Notes: a model not told the origin generated them from the letters alone. DNA of 58,783 nucleotides from an uncultured Bacteroidales bacterium (GCA_946407975.1 CAMJQC010000010.1:1-58783), one strand, 5' to 3'. Shown: positions 17,551 to 27,492, counted from the first letter of the stretch. Program-made: numbers and translations.

Positions 17551-19874
17551 TAGTTCATAATCAGGATTTTCGTTGCATATCGTTCGAAGCCATCGCTGGT
17601 ACTCACAAAAATAAGATAAACGCCGGGTCGCACCTTCTGTCCGTCAATGGTCGTGCAGTCCCATACGGCCTGTCCTCCCTCAGCTTGAAGACTCGTCACA
17701 AAAGCACCATCAACAGCAGTAATCTTCACCAAAGCGTCTTGGACCAAGCCCTTAATGCCGACATATCCCGAGAAGCCAGGCTCGACAGGATTAGGATATA
17801 CCACGACATCACTGTTCTCTGGTTCAAAGGGCGTAGCCGTTCCCTTAAAAGAAATGAGCCCGTTGTCCGTAGCAAAAAACACCTCTCCTTCCTTATCAAT
17901 CGCAATAGACTGAACGGAATTGTCAAGAAGCGGACTGTTATCCATAGTGAAATTGCATTTGAACTCACTATTGTCTTCAGAAATCAGATATGCGCCGGTT
18001 TCAAGCCCGAACCATTTGCTTCCGCCTCCGTCAACCGCAATAGCGAGCACATTAGAACCATCAAACAACGGATCGTATTGTCCTGTGCCATCATTGCGAG
18101 GAATCCACACTTCTGACGCAGTGTAGCCGGGAGTGGTGAAAATCTTGTCAGAATCGTAAAAAACACAAACGCCCATGTCTGTTCCCAGCCAAACATAGCC
18201 TTTCCGATCCACAGCGATACAATTCACCACATTACCAGGTAAACCGCCTACATTTTTACTTAAAGCCACAACCTGGTCATCGGATGTGATATCCAAAGAA
18301 CCATTATCATTAAAAACAAGAATCTGACTATCCGTACCAGTAGATGTCCTACGGATAATCCACTTATTATCCTTAGAATCGACCGTTAAAGTCGAAATGT
18401 CGATGCCGCTATATGTGCCTCCAAGATTATAAGAGTGCCATGTCCCATCGGGCTCCATGACAGACAACAGACTGGTTGCACCCGTGTTGGCAACCCATAA
18501 ATTGCCTTTACTATCAAATGCCAGTCCGCTGATGTTAATGAGAGAAGGGTTGGAGATCCAATAGTCGAGCGTACTATTCTCGGCATTGTAAACCTCAACC
18601 AATTCATCATCGACAATTTTCAACACGCCACTGCCCCAAGTGCCAACGTAGGTCACTGACGGATCCCATGGATTGGTAGCAGAGCAAACGAAATCAAAAA
18701 ACGGTGCAAAATCATTCGATGTCTTGCGGTTAAAATTCGTCCACATGCCATTAAAGCGGAACACACCTTCACGCATATAGCGCGGGCTCCAGTCACCTGC
18801 ATGGCCTCCACTCGACACCCACACCTGGTCGCCACATGCCTGTAGATGGAAAGAATTCTTACTATATGGGCCATTAGGAAGCACATCCATGTTGTTCCAA
18901 CCATCCGTGGTTCTAATCATGCCACGCCCATTATCCCCAATCCAGAAGGTTCCCGTGGCATCGGCGACTGCTGATAGCGGGATGATGCTTCCTCCGGGAT
19001 TGTAAATTTGGTATGTACGCTCAAACAATTCATCAAAAACACTGACACTATATGCATTGCATATAATCAACTGACCGTCACAAGCGCGAAGCTCGTATTT
19101 TGAAGAATAGCCTGCAGGTTCAAAAACAGACCATTGAGAGCCGTCATTATAAAAAATGGTATCGTTTACGCCCCCATCATAATTCAGCAACAAGTGCCCT
19201 GCAAAAACCTCCAGCTGATTGTAATTGCCATGAGGATGACTTAACGTGGTATCATGAGACCAAGCAGCATAGTAGGCCAGATTCTGTGCATCCATGGAAG
19301 CGAAATATACACCTTCATCAGTCGATGCATATATTTTCCCATTAAAAAAAGCGATGTCCGTCACATTGACTGCGGCGCCCAATGGTCCAATATAATAAGT
19401 ATCCTTTACCTCTAAGCGCTCCGTATCAATCACAACAATACCAAAACCGCAGGCGACGTACGCATAATGTCCATAAAACACAACATTATTAATGACTTTA
19501 TTGCCAAGGATGCTCTTATCCTTGATGTCACTCAAATTGACCACATCCCCATCTGGATATATCAAATCAATGTTGGTATTGGTATACCCTACAAAAAGAA
19601 GGTTTTGGTCCTTACAATACCGGATTTTGCTTATTCCTATATCAGACAATCCGTTGATTTTATTCAGCTTATTGATAGAATTATCCTCCTGATCGTAATA
19701 GAACAATTCATATTCGGTAGCGGCATATATCTTTTGCCCGAACACCTCAACGTCAATTACCTTTTGGAATGGAAGATGAGTGCGCCAACTCCCTATGGGA
19801 AGACCATCTTGTCCAAATGACTTCAACGAGACAACTCCCAACAATATGAGTATAAAAATCCTAATTCGGTTCAT
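17550..19874 (-). CDS. porZ: T9SS cell-surface attachment protein PorZ
   Basis: Component of the type IX secretion attachment complex that anchors cargo at the cell surface. The 774-residue protein has a signal peptide (MNRIRIFILILLGVVS..., cut near GQ) and begins GSWRTHLPFQKVIDVE, the typical PorZ opening. Repeated beta-propeller blades follow (IYAATEYELFYYD, GYVWLGTDMGVCVF, GEVFFATDNGLISF), and a ~75-residue type A T9SS sorting domain with VVYPNPVEPG ends in YATKILIMN. The start was moved 21 codons downstream, to the Met that begins the signal peptide. It is followed directly by recO, an arrangement seen in other Bacteroidota. Confidence 0.92.
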   Translation of the reverse strand: MNRIRIFILILLGVVSLKSFGQDGLPIGSWRTHLPFQKVIDVEVFGQKIYAATEYELFYYDQEDNSINKLNKINGLSDIGISKIRYCKDQNLLFVGYTNTNIDLIYPDGDVVNLSDIKDKSILGNKVINNVVFYGHYAYVACGFGIVVIDTERLEVKDTYYIGPLGAAVNVTDIAFFNGKIYASTDEGVYFASMDAQNLAYYAAWSHDTTLSHPHGNYNQLEVFAGHLLLNYDGGVNDTIFYNDGSQWSVFEPAGYSSKYELRACDGQLIICNAYSVSVFDELFERTYQIYNPGGSIIPLSAVADATGTFWIGDNGRGMIRTTDGWNNMDVLPNGPYSKNSFHLQACGDQVWVSSGGHAGDWSPRYMREGVFRFNGMWTNFNRKTSNDFAPFFDFVCSATNPWDPSVTYVGTWGSGVLKIVDDELVEVYNAENSTLDYWISNPSLINISGLAFDSKGNLWVANTGATSLLSVMEPDGTWHSYNLGGTYSGIDISTLTVDSKDNKWIIRRTSTGTDSQILVFNDNGSLDITSDDQVVALSKNVGGLPGNVVNCIAVDRKGYVWLGTDMGVCVFYDSDKIFTTPGYTASEVWIPRNDGTGQYDPLFDGSNVLAIAVDGGGSKWFGLETGAYLISEDNSEFKCNFTMDNSPLLDNSVQSIAIDKEGEVFFATDNGLISFKGTATPFEPENSDVVVYPNPVEPGFSGYVGIKGLVQDALVKITAVDGAFVTSLQAEGGQAVWDCTTIDGQKVRPGVYLIFVSTSDGFERYATKILIMN

Positions 19875-19960
19875 AGCAATCTGTTTTGAGCTGTAAAGAT
19901 ACAACAATCCCTTTAACAACGGGAAAAAAGCATTCATATTATTCAGCCATTGAAAAAGAA

Positions 19961-20001
19961 AAGCATTGCAAATATTTGATTTTAAAATATTTACAATGCT
20001 T
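19961..20001 (-). terminator. Terminator hairpin of tRNA-Arg
   Basis: 16-base arms (19961-19976 and 19986-20001) with one mismatch and a 9-base loop, starting two bases after the tRNA 3' end. On the minus strand it is followed by a T-rich run (TTCTTTTTC), as expected for an intrinsic terminator. Confidence 0.85.
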
Positions 20002-20002
20002 G

Positions 20003-20074
20003 TAGCCCAACTAGGACTCGAACCTAGATTTAAAGTTTAGGAAACTTCCGTTCTATCCCTTGAACTATTAGGCC
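20003..20074 (-). tRNA. tRNA-Arg (anticodon CCU)
   Basis: On the minus strand, acceptor arm GGCCTAA pairs with TTGGGCT (G1 opposite U72 and one further wobble), D-stem GTTC/GAAC, anticodon stem GAAGT/ACTTT with loop TTCCTAA (anticodon CCT, reads AGG), T-stem CTAGG/CCTAG with TTCGAGT, and discriminator A. CCA is not encoded. A TAnnTTTG promoter lies 20 bases upstream and a terminator hairpin directly downstream, so it is a single-gene unit. Confidence 0.95.
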
Positions 20075-20093
20075 AAATCTTGGAGACAGGCTG

Positions 20094-20101
20094 CAAAGAT
20101 A
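20094..20101 (-). promoter_or_regulatory. -7 promoter element for tRNA-Arg
   Basis: Minus strand TATCTTTG (TAnnTTTG) 20 bases before the mature tRNA 5' end, implying a short 5' leader. Confidence 0.65.
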
Positions 20102-20136
20102 CGACTTTTTCCGAATCGGTTTCACGTTTTCCCGAA

Positions 20137-20898
20137 TCATTTTAGTTCGAGAACAATAGGACAATGGTCCGACTGCATGACTTGAGGCAGAATATCAACG
20201 CCAGCTATGCGATCCTTCAGGTTTTCGGTCACCATATGATAATCGATGCGCCAGCCGAGGTTCTTCTGGCGCGCTCCGGCGCGGAAACTCCACCAGCTGT
20301 AACGATTCGGTTCTTTTACCAGATACCTGAAACTATCAATGTAACCATCGGCAAGGAAACCCGTCATCCACTGGCGCTCCTCGGGCAAAAAGCCTGAAGA
20401 AGTGTCGTGTTTTCTCGGGTTGTTGATATCGATATCCTCGTGGCAGATGTTGTAATCGCCCGAAAGCACCAGCTGCGGGCGTTCTTTGCGCAATTCATTG
20501 ACGAATTTTTGAAAAAACGACAGCCATTCCATTTTGAAAGCCTGCCGCTCGTCGCCCGTCGTGCCAGAAGGGTGATAGACGCTTACCACCGAGAGGTCAC
20601 CGAAATCAACACGGAGAAATCGTCCTTCATCATCATAAATCGGATTGTTCATCCCGTAGACAACGTTGTCGGGCTCTTGCCTGCAGATGAGTCCCACCCC
20701 ACTATAGCCTTTTTTCTTAGCGGGAAACCAATAATGATGATAACCCATCATTTCGAAATCCATCAATGGAATCTGGTCAGGCGTGGCCTTCAGCTCCTGG
20801 AAGCACAGCACATCGGGTTGATAACTGTCTATCCACTGCAACAATCCTTTTCCAATGGCGGCACGAATGCCATTCACATTATAGCTGACGATTTTCAT
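20137..20898 (-). CDS. xth: Exodeoxyribonuclease III (ExoA/Xth, AP endonuclease)
   Basis: Cuts abasic sites and degrades 3' ends in base-excision repair. The 253 residues carry the EEP-fold motifs: N-terminal SYNVNGIRAA, metal-binding LCFQELKA, GVGLICR, LSGDYNICHEDIDI (catalytic Asp/Asn), GWRIDYHMV and the C-terminal SDHCPIVLEL. All catalytic residues appear intact. It is monocistronic with its own promoter at 20921-20928, between tRNA-Arg and the divergent ClC gene. Confidence 0.96.
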   Translation of the reverse strand: MKIVSYNVNGIRAAIGKGLLQWIDSYQPDVLCFQELKATPDQIPLMDFEMMGYHHYWFPAKKKGYSGVGLICRQEPDNVVYGMNNPIYDDEGRFLRVDFGDLSVVSVYHPSGTTGDERQAFKMEWLSFFQKFVNELRKERPQLVLSGDYNICHEDIDINNPRKHDTSSGFLPEERQWMTGFLADGYIDSFRYLVKEPNRYSWWSFRAGARQKNLGWRIDYHMVTENLKDRIAGVDILPQVMQSDHCPIVLELK

Positions 20899-20920
20899 TT
20901 TTCTATCATTTGTTAGGCTG

Positions 20921-20928
20921 CAAAATTA
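20921..20928 (-). promoter_or_regulatory. -7 promoter element for xth
   Basis: Minus strand TAATTTTG (TAnnTTTG) 22 bases before the xth ATG. Confidence 0.6.
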
Positions 20929-20989
20929 AAGAAAAAGCATTACTACAAAAGTTTTTCCTATTTTAGCGGTTCGAAAAAGGGCACTAACG

Positions 20990-22768
20990 ATGCTGAAAGA
21001 CAAAATCAACGCTTGGATTGACAAACTGAACGTCTGGAGAAGCAAGCACCTCTCTGACCGGCAGTTCATGTTGCTTTTGAGCATCCCGACAGGTTTCCTT
21101 GCCGGAGTGGCCGCTATTGCCATCAAGAAACTGGCGCACGGCATACGCGATGCTGTCATGGCCATACAGTTCGATTACTCGCATCTGCTCTATTTCATCT
21201 GTCCTGCCATAGGTATTGCCCTCACTATTCTGTTTTGCAAATACATCCTGAAAAAGGAAGTCGGGCATGGCATTCCGGGTATTCTGTATGCCATTTCGAA
21301 AAAGAAAGGCATCGTAAGTCGGCACAGCACATGGTCATCGATTGTCACCAGTGCTCTCACGGTCGGTTTCGGCGGTTCGGTCGGATTGGAAGGTCCATCG
21401 GTATCAACGGGGGCATCCATCGGCTCAAACATAGGGCAGCTGCTTAAACTTGACTTCAAGCATATCATGCTGCTCATCGGCATGGGTGGCGCTGCCGCCT
21501 TGGCCGCCATCTTCCAGGCACCCATCACTGGCATCGTATTCGCCCTTGAGGTACTGATGATCGACCTCTCTCTCAACGCCTTGGTACCCATCATCGTTTC
21601 GTCGTTCACAGCTATTCTGACAGCCTACTTTTTCCTTGGCCAGACCGTGGAATATCCCGCCGCCATCACTGAAGGATTCATTCCTTCGAACACCATCTAT
21701 TATATAGGATTAGGGCTGTTCGCCGGGCTGATATCGGCCTATTTTCTAAAAGTTACATTCAGCATTGAAAAGCGTTTCAAGAAAATAGAATCGCCTTGGA
21801 TGCGTTTCTTCATCGGTGCTTCCCTGCTTGGCATCCTTATCTTCCTCTTCCCTGCCTTATACGGTGAAGGCTACGAGGCCATAAACTCGGCACTGGCCGG
21901 TGATTATAGTCCCATCTTCGGCAATCCGTGGTTTGCCAAATTCAAAGATATTGATTGGGTGGTGCTGTTACTTTTTGCAGGCATCATACTCTTTAAGGCT
22001 TTTGCCACGGCCCTTACCTTTGGCGCAGGTGGCGTTGGCGGCACCTTTGCTCCCGCCTTGTTTATCGGCGCCTTCACTGGCCTCTTTTTCGCCCTCGCCA
22101 TCAACTATCTGGGTATAGGTGACCTTGACCCCGCCAAGTTTGCCCTTGTCGGTATGAGCGGTTTGATAGCCGGCATGCTGCATGCACCATTAACAGGCAT
22201 CTTCCTCATCGCAGAAATCACAAACGGATACGCACTCGTCGTCCCTCTGATGATTGTGGCCGCCCTTTCCTATGCCGTCAACAGAATTTTCTTTAAGCAT
22301 TCCGTCTATACGAACGCCGTTGCCGAACAAGGCGTAGAGGTCACGCATAACAAGGATAAGAGTATTCTCAACATGATGGCCATAAACCAACTGATCGAGA
22401 ACAATTTCAGCATCATCGCTCCCGACAAAACCTTGGGTGATCTGATGCCTCTTATTGCTTCATCCACTCGAAACATCTTCCCTGTCGTAGATTCCGAAGG
22501 CAATTTCTGCGGTCACATTCTGTTCGACCACATCAGAAACATCATGTTTGAGGAAGACCTCTACAGCCATTCCATCCAAGACTTCATGGTCACGCCCGAC
22601 TATATCATCGACCCGGAGGAGCCCATGGGCGACATCGTGAAAAAATTCCAGGAATCTGGCAAATACAACATCCCTGTCATTAAAAACGGCAAGTATTTAG
22701 GCTACATCTCACGCGCGAACGTCTTTTCCGCTTACAGAAATACCTTAAGCGAGATTTCAGAGGACTGA
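20990..22768 (+). CDS. ClC-family chloride channel/transporter with CBS domains
   Basis: Inner-membrane anion transporter, 592 residues with a ClC membrane domain (about 25-440) and a C-terminal CBS pair (about 450-580). Filter motifs are GHGIPG (the usual GSGIP with His for Ser), GLEGPSV with gating glutamate E134, and GAGGVGGTFAPALFIGA. The gating Glu suggests H+/Cl- exchange instead of a passive channel, though that is inference. FALEVL fits the internal proton-glutamate region. CBS pairs often sense adenine nucleotides. The gene is divergent from xth and is followed by a separate promoter for the M23 gene. Confidence 0.93.
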   Translation: MLKDKINAWIDKLNVWRSKHLSDRQFMLLLSIPTGFLAGVAAIAIKKLAHGIRDAVMAIQFDYSHLLYFICPAIGIALTILFCKYILKKEVGHGIPGILYAISKKKGIVSRHSTWSSIVTSALTVGFGGSVGLEGPSVSTGASIGSNIGQLLKLDFKHIMLLIGMGGAAALAAIFQAPITGIVFALEVLMIDLSLNALVPIIVSSFTAILTAYFFLGQTVEYPAAITEGFIPSNTIYYIGLGLFAGLISAYFLKVTFSIEKRFKKIESPWMRFFIGASLLGILIFLFPALYGEGYEAINSALAGDYSPIFGNPWFAKFKDIDWVVLLLFAGIILFKAFATALTFGAGGVGGTFAPALFIGAFTGLFFALAINYLGIGDLDPAKFALVGMSGLIAGMLHAPLTGIFLIAEITNGYALVVPLMIVAALSYAVNRIFFKHSVYTNAVAEQGVEVTHNKDKSILNMMAINQLIENNFSIIAPDKTLGDLMPLIASSTRNIFPVVDSEGNFCGHILFDHIRNIMFEEDLYSHSIQDFMVTPDYIIDPEEPMGDIVKKFQESGKYNIPVIKNGKYLGYISRANVFSAYRNTLSEISED

Positions 22769-22809
22769 TTTTCCAAAAAAATCCCACCCGACTTTTAGAA
22801 AAAAATCTT

Positions 22810-22817
22810 TACCTTTG
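22810..22817 (+). promoter_or_regulatory. -7 promoter element for the M23 peptidase gene
   Basis: TACCTTTG (TAnnTTTG) 49 bases before the chosen ATG at 22867. Confidence 0.6.
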
Positions 22818-22866
22818 CATTTTTATTTTTATCCCCTAACCCTATTTGTTTTTACCCAATGACCCT

Positions 22867-23949
22867 ATGAAAAAAGTTCTCTTATTCTCACTCTGTCTCA
22901 TTTTTACTCTTAGCGTTTACTCACAAGACAGAAAAAACATCTTCCAACGCATTCGCGACCGTTATACCACCATCGTTTACGACACCATCTACATCTATCA
23001 AGATACCACAGGCACCTACGAAGACAATCAATTGGCTGAAGAAGAAATCGACGAAGAAAGCGAAAGCCGTTTCGGCAATATCCCTGTTCCGTTCGACACC
23101 TTGGACACCGATGACAAATACCACAAAGTTGTTCTATTCGACGACAACACGTGGGCGTTCTTCGACATCACCAAGCCCATACTTCCCGACACACTCGACA
23201 GCGACCACTGGGACACTGACCAGGTACACACCTATCGCGACGTCGACTTAAAGAATCTGCCTGACGAAGTCGATCTTGTGCTTATCGATTCTTTGCATGG
23301 TTACTGCATCCCAAACAAAGGTCAAATCGTATCTGAATTCAAGTACAGAGGACGCCGTCCTCACAAAGGCGTTGACATTGACCTTGACCTAGGTGACCCA
23401 GTCTATGCCGCCTTTGACGGTGTCGTCCGCGTGGCTCTTCCAACCCGCTACACCGGCGGTTATGGAAATGTCCTCGTCATCCGTCATGCCAATGGACTTG
23501 AGACCTACTATGGACACCTTAGCAAATACATCGTCAATAGCGGCGATGTCGTGACCGCAGGAGAACTCATCGGTTACGGCGGTTCCACGGGGCGTTCTAC
23601 CGGACCTCACCTTCACTTCGAGACCCGTTATATGGGTCAGCCATTCGACCCACAACGCATCTTCGATTTCGAAAACGGCATTTTGCGTTGCACTGTTTTC
23701 ACGCTGAGAAAACACTATTTCAGCATCAACTCACACTACGGACAATCCGACAAGGAGTCGCTGGCCGCTTCAAAAGCACCTGCTCCGAAACCCGCCGCCC
23801 CGAAAGCCGTCTATCATAAAGTAAGAAAAGGCGACACATTAGGCGGCATTGCTCGGAAATACCACACTACCGTCAAAAAACTCTGCAAACTGAACGGTAT
23901 ACGCGAAACGAAAGTGCTTCAAATCGGACAAAGGATCAAAGTAAGATGA
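22867..23949 (+). CDS. M23 (LytM) peptidoglycan endopeptidase with C-terminal LysM
   Basis: Zinc metallopeptidase that cleaves peptide cross-links in the periplasm. 360 residues: signal peptide (MKKVLLFSLCLIFTL..., cut near YSQ), an Asp/Glu-rich linker, an M23 domain with H166xxxD170 in HKGVDID and HLH (H248, H250) in GPHLHFET, a Pro/Ala linker, and a LysM domain over the last ~45 residues (YHKVRKGDTLGGIARKYH). The zinc ligands are complete, so it should be an active enzyme. The start was chosen at the Met that begins the signal peptide, seven codons after an upstream ATG. The stop overlaps the next ATG by four bases. Confidence 0.93.
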   Translation: MKKVLLFSLCLIFTLSVYSQDRKNIFQRIRDRYTTIVYDTIYIYQDTTGTYEDNQLAEEEIDEESESRFGNIPVPFDTLDTDDKYHKVVLFDDNTWAFFDITKPILPDTLDSDHWDTDQVHTYRDVDLKNLPDEVDLVLIDSLHGYCIPNKGQIVSEFKYRGRRPHKGVDIDLDLGDPVYAAFDGVVRVALPTRYTGGYGNVLVIRHANGLETYYGHLSKYIVNSGDVVTAGELIGYGGSTGRSTGPHLHFETRYMGQPFDPQRIFDFENGILRCTVFTLRKHYFSINSHYGQSDKESLAASKAPAPKPAAPKAVYHKVRKGDTLGGIARKYHTTVKKLCKLNGIRETKVLQIGQRIKVR

Positions 23950-24461
23950 CAGAAGAGTGCGACATAGTCTTCCGCAAGGCCACTTCCAATGATGTGGACA
24001 GCATCATGGAAATCGTTGCCGACGCCCAGCGTTCACTGGGTGATCGTGGCATCGACCAGTGGCAGGATGGCTATCCGCAACGCGACCGTATCAAGGACGA
24101 CATCCGCGACGGCATAGGTTGGATATGCGAACTGCAAGGCGATATTGCCGGCTATGCCGCCATCGTTATCAACGGAGAACCTGAATATGAAAACCTTGAA
24201 GGCGAGTGGCTCAGCACTGGCAATTATGTCGTGGTGCATCGCATCTGCGTTAGGAAAAAGTTCGTTAGACATGGGGTGGCCTCTGCCTTACTGCGCCATG
24301 CTGCCAAAGAAGCCATCCTGCAAGATGTCCACAGTTTCAAGATCGACACGCACGAGAAAAACCAGTATATGCTCAACCTTCTTGAAAAGTTCGGCTTCAC
24401 TTACTGCGGTATCGTCCGCTACGAACACGGAAAACGCGTCGCTTTTGAGAAACTGCTTTGA
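23946..24461 (+). CDS. GNAT-family N-acetyltransferase
   Basis: 171-residue acetyltransferase of unknown substrate. The GNAT fold is visible from VFRKATSNDVDSIMEIV (strand 1/helix 1) through VHRICVRKKFVRHGVASALL, the acetyl-CoA pyrophosphate-binding motif A (here R-x-x-V-A instead of the usual Q/R-x-x-G-x-G/A), to YMLNLLEKFGFTYCGIV. Its start lies inside the end of the M23 gene (ATGA overlap), so it is translated from the same mRNA. A role in cell-wall metabolism is suggested only by that context. Confidence 0.88.
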   Translation: MTEECDIVFRKATSNDVDSIMEIVADAQRSLGDRGIDQWQDGYPQRDRIKDDIRDGIGWICELQGDIAGYAAIVINGEPEYENLEGEWLSTGNYVVVHRICVRKKFVRHGVASALLRHAAKEAILQDVHSFKIDTHEKNQYMLNLLEKFGFTYCGIVRYEHGKRVAFEKLL

Positions 24462-24482
24462 TACAAACAGATATATCAAATA

Positions 24483-24510
24483 AAAAAAGGCTCCGCTGGG
24501 AGCCTTTTTT
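24483..24510. terminator. Bidirectional intrinsic terminator
   Basis: AAAAAAGGCTCC, loop GCTG, GGAGCCTTTTTT. Perfect 12-bp stem between the converging GNAT and lysS genes. Confidence 0.95.
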
Positions 24511-24530
24511 CGTTTCATCTAGGGCCATGA

Positions 24531-26243
24531 TTACTTCATCCAAGCCTCGACTTCTTCCAGCTGCAAAGCAGGGATGTCGAGTTTGTTTTTCTTGCGAAGA
24601 CCATTCAGTTTCTCACGCAGGGCGGTAGGCTTTTCGGCTTTCAGCTGCTCGATGGTGTTATAACCGTTGCTCAAAAGCAGGGTGGCCCATGTTTCTGCCA
24701 TGCCAAGCGCCATAAAGTCTTCCTTGGTGGCGTTTTTCACAACCTTTTCGGGACGCATCATCGGGAATAACAACACTTCCTGGATGGTCGTCTGACCCGT
24801 CAGCAACATTACGAAACGGTCGATACCGATGCCCATGCCTGAAGTAGGAGGCATACCGTATTCAAGAGCGCGAAGGAAGTCCTGGTCGATGAACATAGCC
24901 TCATCGTCGCCGCGTTCGGAGAGTTTCATCTGCTCCTCGAAACGTGCACGCTGGTCGATCGGGTCGTTGAGTTCGGTGTAGGCGTTGGCCAACTCCTTGC
25001 CGTTGACCATCAGCTCAAAGCGCTCAGTCAGTTCGGGGTTGTTGCGGTGACGCTTGCAGAGCGGCGACATCTCCACGGGATAGTCGGTGATGAAGGTCGG
25101 CTGGATGTAGGTGCCTTCGCACTTCTCGCCAAAGATTTCGTCGATCAGTTTGCCCTTGCCCATCGTTTCGTCCACCTCGATGCCGAGTTGCTTGCACACG
25201 TCGCGCAGTTGCGCCTCATCCATGCCGGTAATGTCGATGCCGGTCTTCTCCTTGATGGAGTCAATCATCGTGATGCGCTTGAAGGGACGCTTGAAGCAGA
25301 TTTCGTTGTCGCCAACTTTCACGGTATCAGTGCCTAACACCTCCGTTACGGTGCGCTCAATCATGGCCTCGGTGAAGTCCATCATCCAGAGGTAATCCTT
25401 GTAGGCCACGTAGATTTCCATTGCCGTGAACTCGGGGTTGTGGGTGCGGTCCATGCCCTCGTTGCGGAAGTTGCGCGAAAACTCATACACGCCTTCGAAG
25501 CCGCCCACGATGAGGCGCTTCAGGTAAAGCTCATCGGCGATGCGCAAGTACATCGGAATGTCCAAGGCATTGTGGTGCGTGATGAAGGGACGCGCCGTGG
25601 CGCCGCCAGGGATGGCTTGCAGGACAGGCGTTTCCACCTCAAGATAGCCGCTCTCGTTGAAGAAACGGCGGATGCTGTCGATGATGCGGGTGCGGGTGAT
25701 GAAGATGTCCTTCACCTTGTCGTTGACCACAAGATCCACATAACGCATACGGTAGCGCAGTTCGGGGTCGTTGAATTCGTCGTACTTCACGCCGTCCTTC
25801 TCCTTGACGATAGGCAGCGGACGCAGACTCTTGCTCAACACTGTCAGTTCCTTGACATGCACCGAGATTTCGCCCATCTGCGTGCGGAAAGCAAATCCTT
25901 TCACGCCGATGAAGTCACCGATATCGAGCAAACGCTTGAACACCGTATTGTACATCGTCTTATCCTCGCCAGGGCAAATCTCATCACGTTTCACATACAA
26001 CTGAATACGGCCTTTTGCATCCTGCAACTCGCAGAATGAGGCGGCACCCATGATGCGACGGCTCATGATACGGCCGGCGATGGTGATGTCCTGAAACTGA
26101 TCAGGCTGGTTGTCATCGAAACGTTCCAGAATCTCAGTCGTGCTCACACTCACCGGGAAAGCGGCCTGAGGATAAGGATTGATACCTAACTTATAAAGTT
26201 CGGCTAACGAATTTCTTCTGATTTGTTCCTGTTCGCTCAACAT
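24531..26243 (-). CDS. lysS: Lysyl-tRNA synthetase (class II)
   Basis: Attaches lysine to tRNA-Lys. The N-terminal OB-fold anticodon-binding domain ([14 protein letters not shown]...) is followed by the class II core with motif 1, motif 2 ([14 protein letters not shown]) and motif 3 ([15 protein letters not shown]). A C-terminal ~70-residue extension (from about residue 500) looks like a helical appendage seen in Bacteroidota LysRS. The start was moved nine codons downstream to ATG 26243 ([11 protein letters not shown]); this fits the promoter at 26268-26275 on the minus strand. 570 residues. Confidence 0.97.
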   Translation of the reverse strand: MLSEQEQIRRNSLAELYKLGINPYPQAAFPVSVSTTEILERFDDNQPDQFQDITIAGRIMSRRIMGAASFCELQDAKGRIQLYVKRDEICPGEDKTMYNTVFKRLLDIGDFIGVKGFAFRTQMGEISVHVKELTVLSKSLRPLPIVKEKDGVKYDEFNDPELRYRMRYVDLVVNDKVKDIFITRTRIIDSIRRFFNESGYLEVETPVLQAIPGGATARPFITHHNALDIPMYLRIADELYLKRLIVGGFEGVYEFSRNFRNEGMDRTHNPEFTAMEIYVAYKDYLWMMDFTEAMIERTVTEVLGTDTVKVGDNEICFKRPFKRITMIDSIKEKTGIDITGMDEAQLRDVCKQLGIEVDETMGKGKLIDEIFGEKCEGTYIQPTFITDYPVEMSPLCKRHRNNPELTERFELMVNGKELANAYTELNDPIDQRARFEEQMKLSERGDDEAMFIDQDFLRALEYGMPPTSGMGIGIDRFVMLLTGQTTIQEVLLFPMMRPEKVVKNATKEDFMALGMAETWATLLLSNGYNTIEQLKAEKPTALREKLNGLRKKNKLDIPALQLEEVEAWMK

Positions 26244-26267
26244 AATATGCTTATTAAGAATTTGGCG

Positions 26268-26275
26268 CAAAGATA
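26268..26275 (-). promoter_or_regulatory. -7 promoter element for lysS
   Basis: Minus strand TATCTTTG (TAnnTTTG) 25 bases before the lysS ATG. It is a close divergent partner of the holB element at 26289-26296. Confidence 0.65.
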
Positions 26276-26288
26276 TGAAGAAAAAGCG

Positions 26289-26296
26289 TACCTTTG
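26289..26296 (+). promoter_or_regulatory. -7 promoter element for holB
   Basis: TACCTTTG (TAnnTTTG) 21 bases before ATG 26317. It falls inside a longer possible holB frame from 26275 and so argues for the later start. Confidence 0.65.
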
Positions 26297-26316
26297 ACCC
26301 GTTATTTCACAAGGAT

Positions 26317-27459
26317 ATGCAATTCAAGGATGTCATTGGCCAGGAAGCCATTAAACAGAAGCTGATACTGAGCGTGAAAGAGAGTAGGATTCCTCATGCT
26401 CAGCTGTTTCTTGGACCCTCGGGCAACGGCAAGATGCCATTGGCATTGGCCTACGCACAATACATCATGTGCCCTAACCGAACAGAGCATGACAGCTGTG
26501 GCGTTTGTCCCAGTTGCCAGAAAATCAGCAAAATGATCCATCCGGATTTGCATTTCGTCTTTCCGACGACCACGACCAAAAAGATCAAGTCTTCAAATGA
26601 ATCCGACCTCTTTATGGAGGAATGGCGGGACTACATTTTGCAGAACAAAGGCTATGTCGATTCAGCCTCGTGGTACGATTATCTTGACGTTGAAAACAAA
26701 CAGGGCATCATTAACGTGCGCGACGCTGCCGCTTTGCTCCGCAAACTGAGTTTCAAGTCCTACGAAAGCGACTACAAGATCGCCATCATTTGGATGGCCG
26801 AGAAGTTGAACATTGAGGCCGCCAACAAACTGCTCAAGCTCCTTGAAGAGCCTCCTGCGAAGACCGTGTTCATCCTGATTGCAGAGAACCAGGACCAGCT
26901 GTTGGCCACCATACGTTCGAGGACCGCCTTGATCAAGATACCGCACATTGAAACGACCGACTTAGAGACCGCGTTGGTGAAGCTTCAGGAATGCGACCCT
27001 CATAACGCTCACGATGCCGCTATGATTGCGGAGGGCAATTGGATCAGCGCCTGCCACTATGCTCAAGACCAGGAAGAAGAGAAGTTCTTCTTCAGGACCT
27101 TCCAGCAATGGATGCGTTTATGCTTTAAGGCAGCGGTCAGTGAACTCGTCGATTTTGCCAACAACATCAAAAGCGCTGGTCGTGAAAAACAAAAAGAACT
27201 CTTGGCTTATGGATTGAAAATCATCCGCAACGCCATGCTCTTCAACAACAACCTTGCAGACTTGGTAATGTTGCCCGAGGATGAAAAATCCTTTAACGCC
27301 AACTTCGCTCCTTACGTCAATCCGCTCAATTTGGCACAGATCACCGAACTAATGGAAGAAGCGATCCGACAGATTGAGCGCAATGGCTATGCCCCGCTTA
27401 TTTTTCTTGACACCAGCCTTAAAATGGTGAAACTGCTCCGAATGAAACAAACAAAATGA
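26317..27459 (+). CDS. holB: DNA polymerase III delta' subunit (clamp-loader)
   Basis: Clamp-loader subunit of the replisome. From the chosen start (MQFKDVIGQ) it is 380 residues. The AAA+ N-domain has a degenerate P-loop GPSGNGKM (residues 33-40, Met where Thr/Ser normally binds Mg), as expected for the non-hydrolysing delta' subunit. A four-cysteine zinc module follows (C52, C61, C64, C67), then KLLKLLEEPPAKTVFILIAEN and a variant of the SRC motif (IRSRTALI). The zinc module and the LLKLLEEPP block separate it from unrelated AAA+ proteins. DnaX would have an intact P-loop and be longer. Confidence 0.9.
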   Translation: MQFKDVIGQEAIKQKLILSVKESRIPHAQLFLGPSGNGKMPLALAYAQYIMCPNRTEHDSCGVCPSCQKISKMIHPDLHFVFPTTTTKKIKSSNESDLFMEEWRDYILQNKGYVDSASWYDYLDVENKQGIINVRDAAALLRKLSFKSYESDYKIAIIWMAEKLNIEAANKLLKLLEEPPAKTVFILIAENQDQLLATIRSRTALIKIPHIETTDLETALVKLQECDPHNAHDAAMIAEGNWISACHYAQDQEEEKFFFRTFQQWMRLCFKAAVSELVDFANNIKSAGREKQKELLAYGLKIIRNAMLFNNNLADLVMLPEDEKSFNANFAPYVNPLNLAQITELMEEAIRQIERNGYAPLIFLDTSLKMVKLLRMKQTK

Positions 27460-27492
27460 ATAACCCACGGAGGTGAATACAACAATCTTTCC

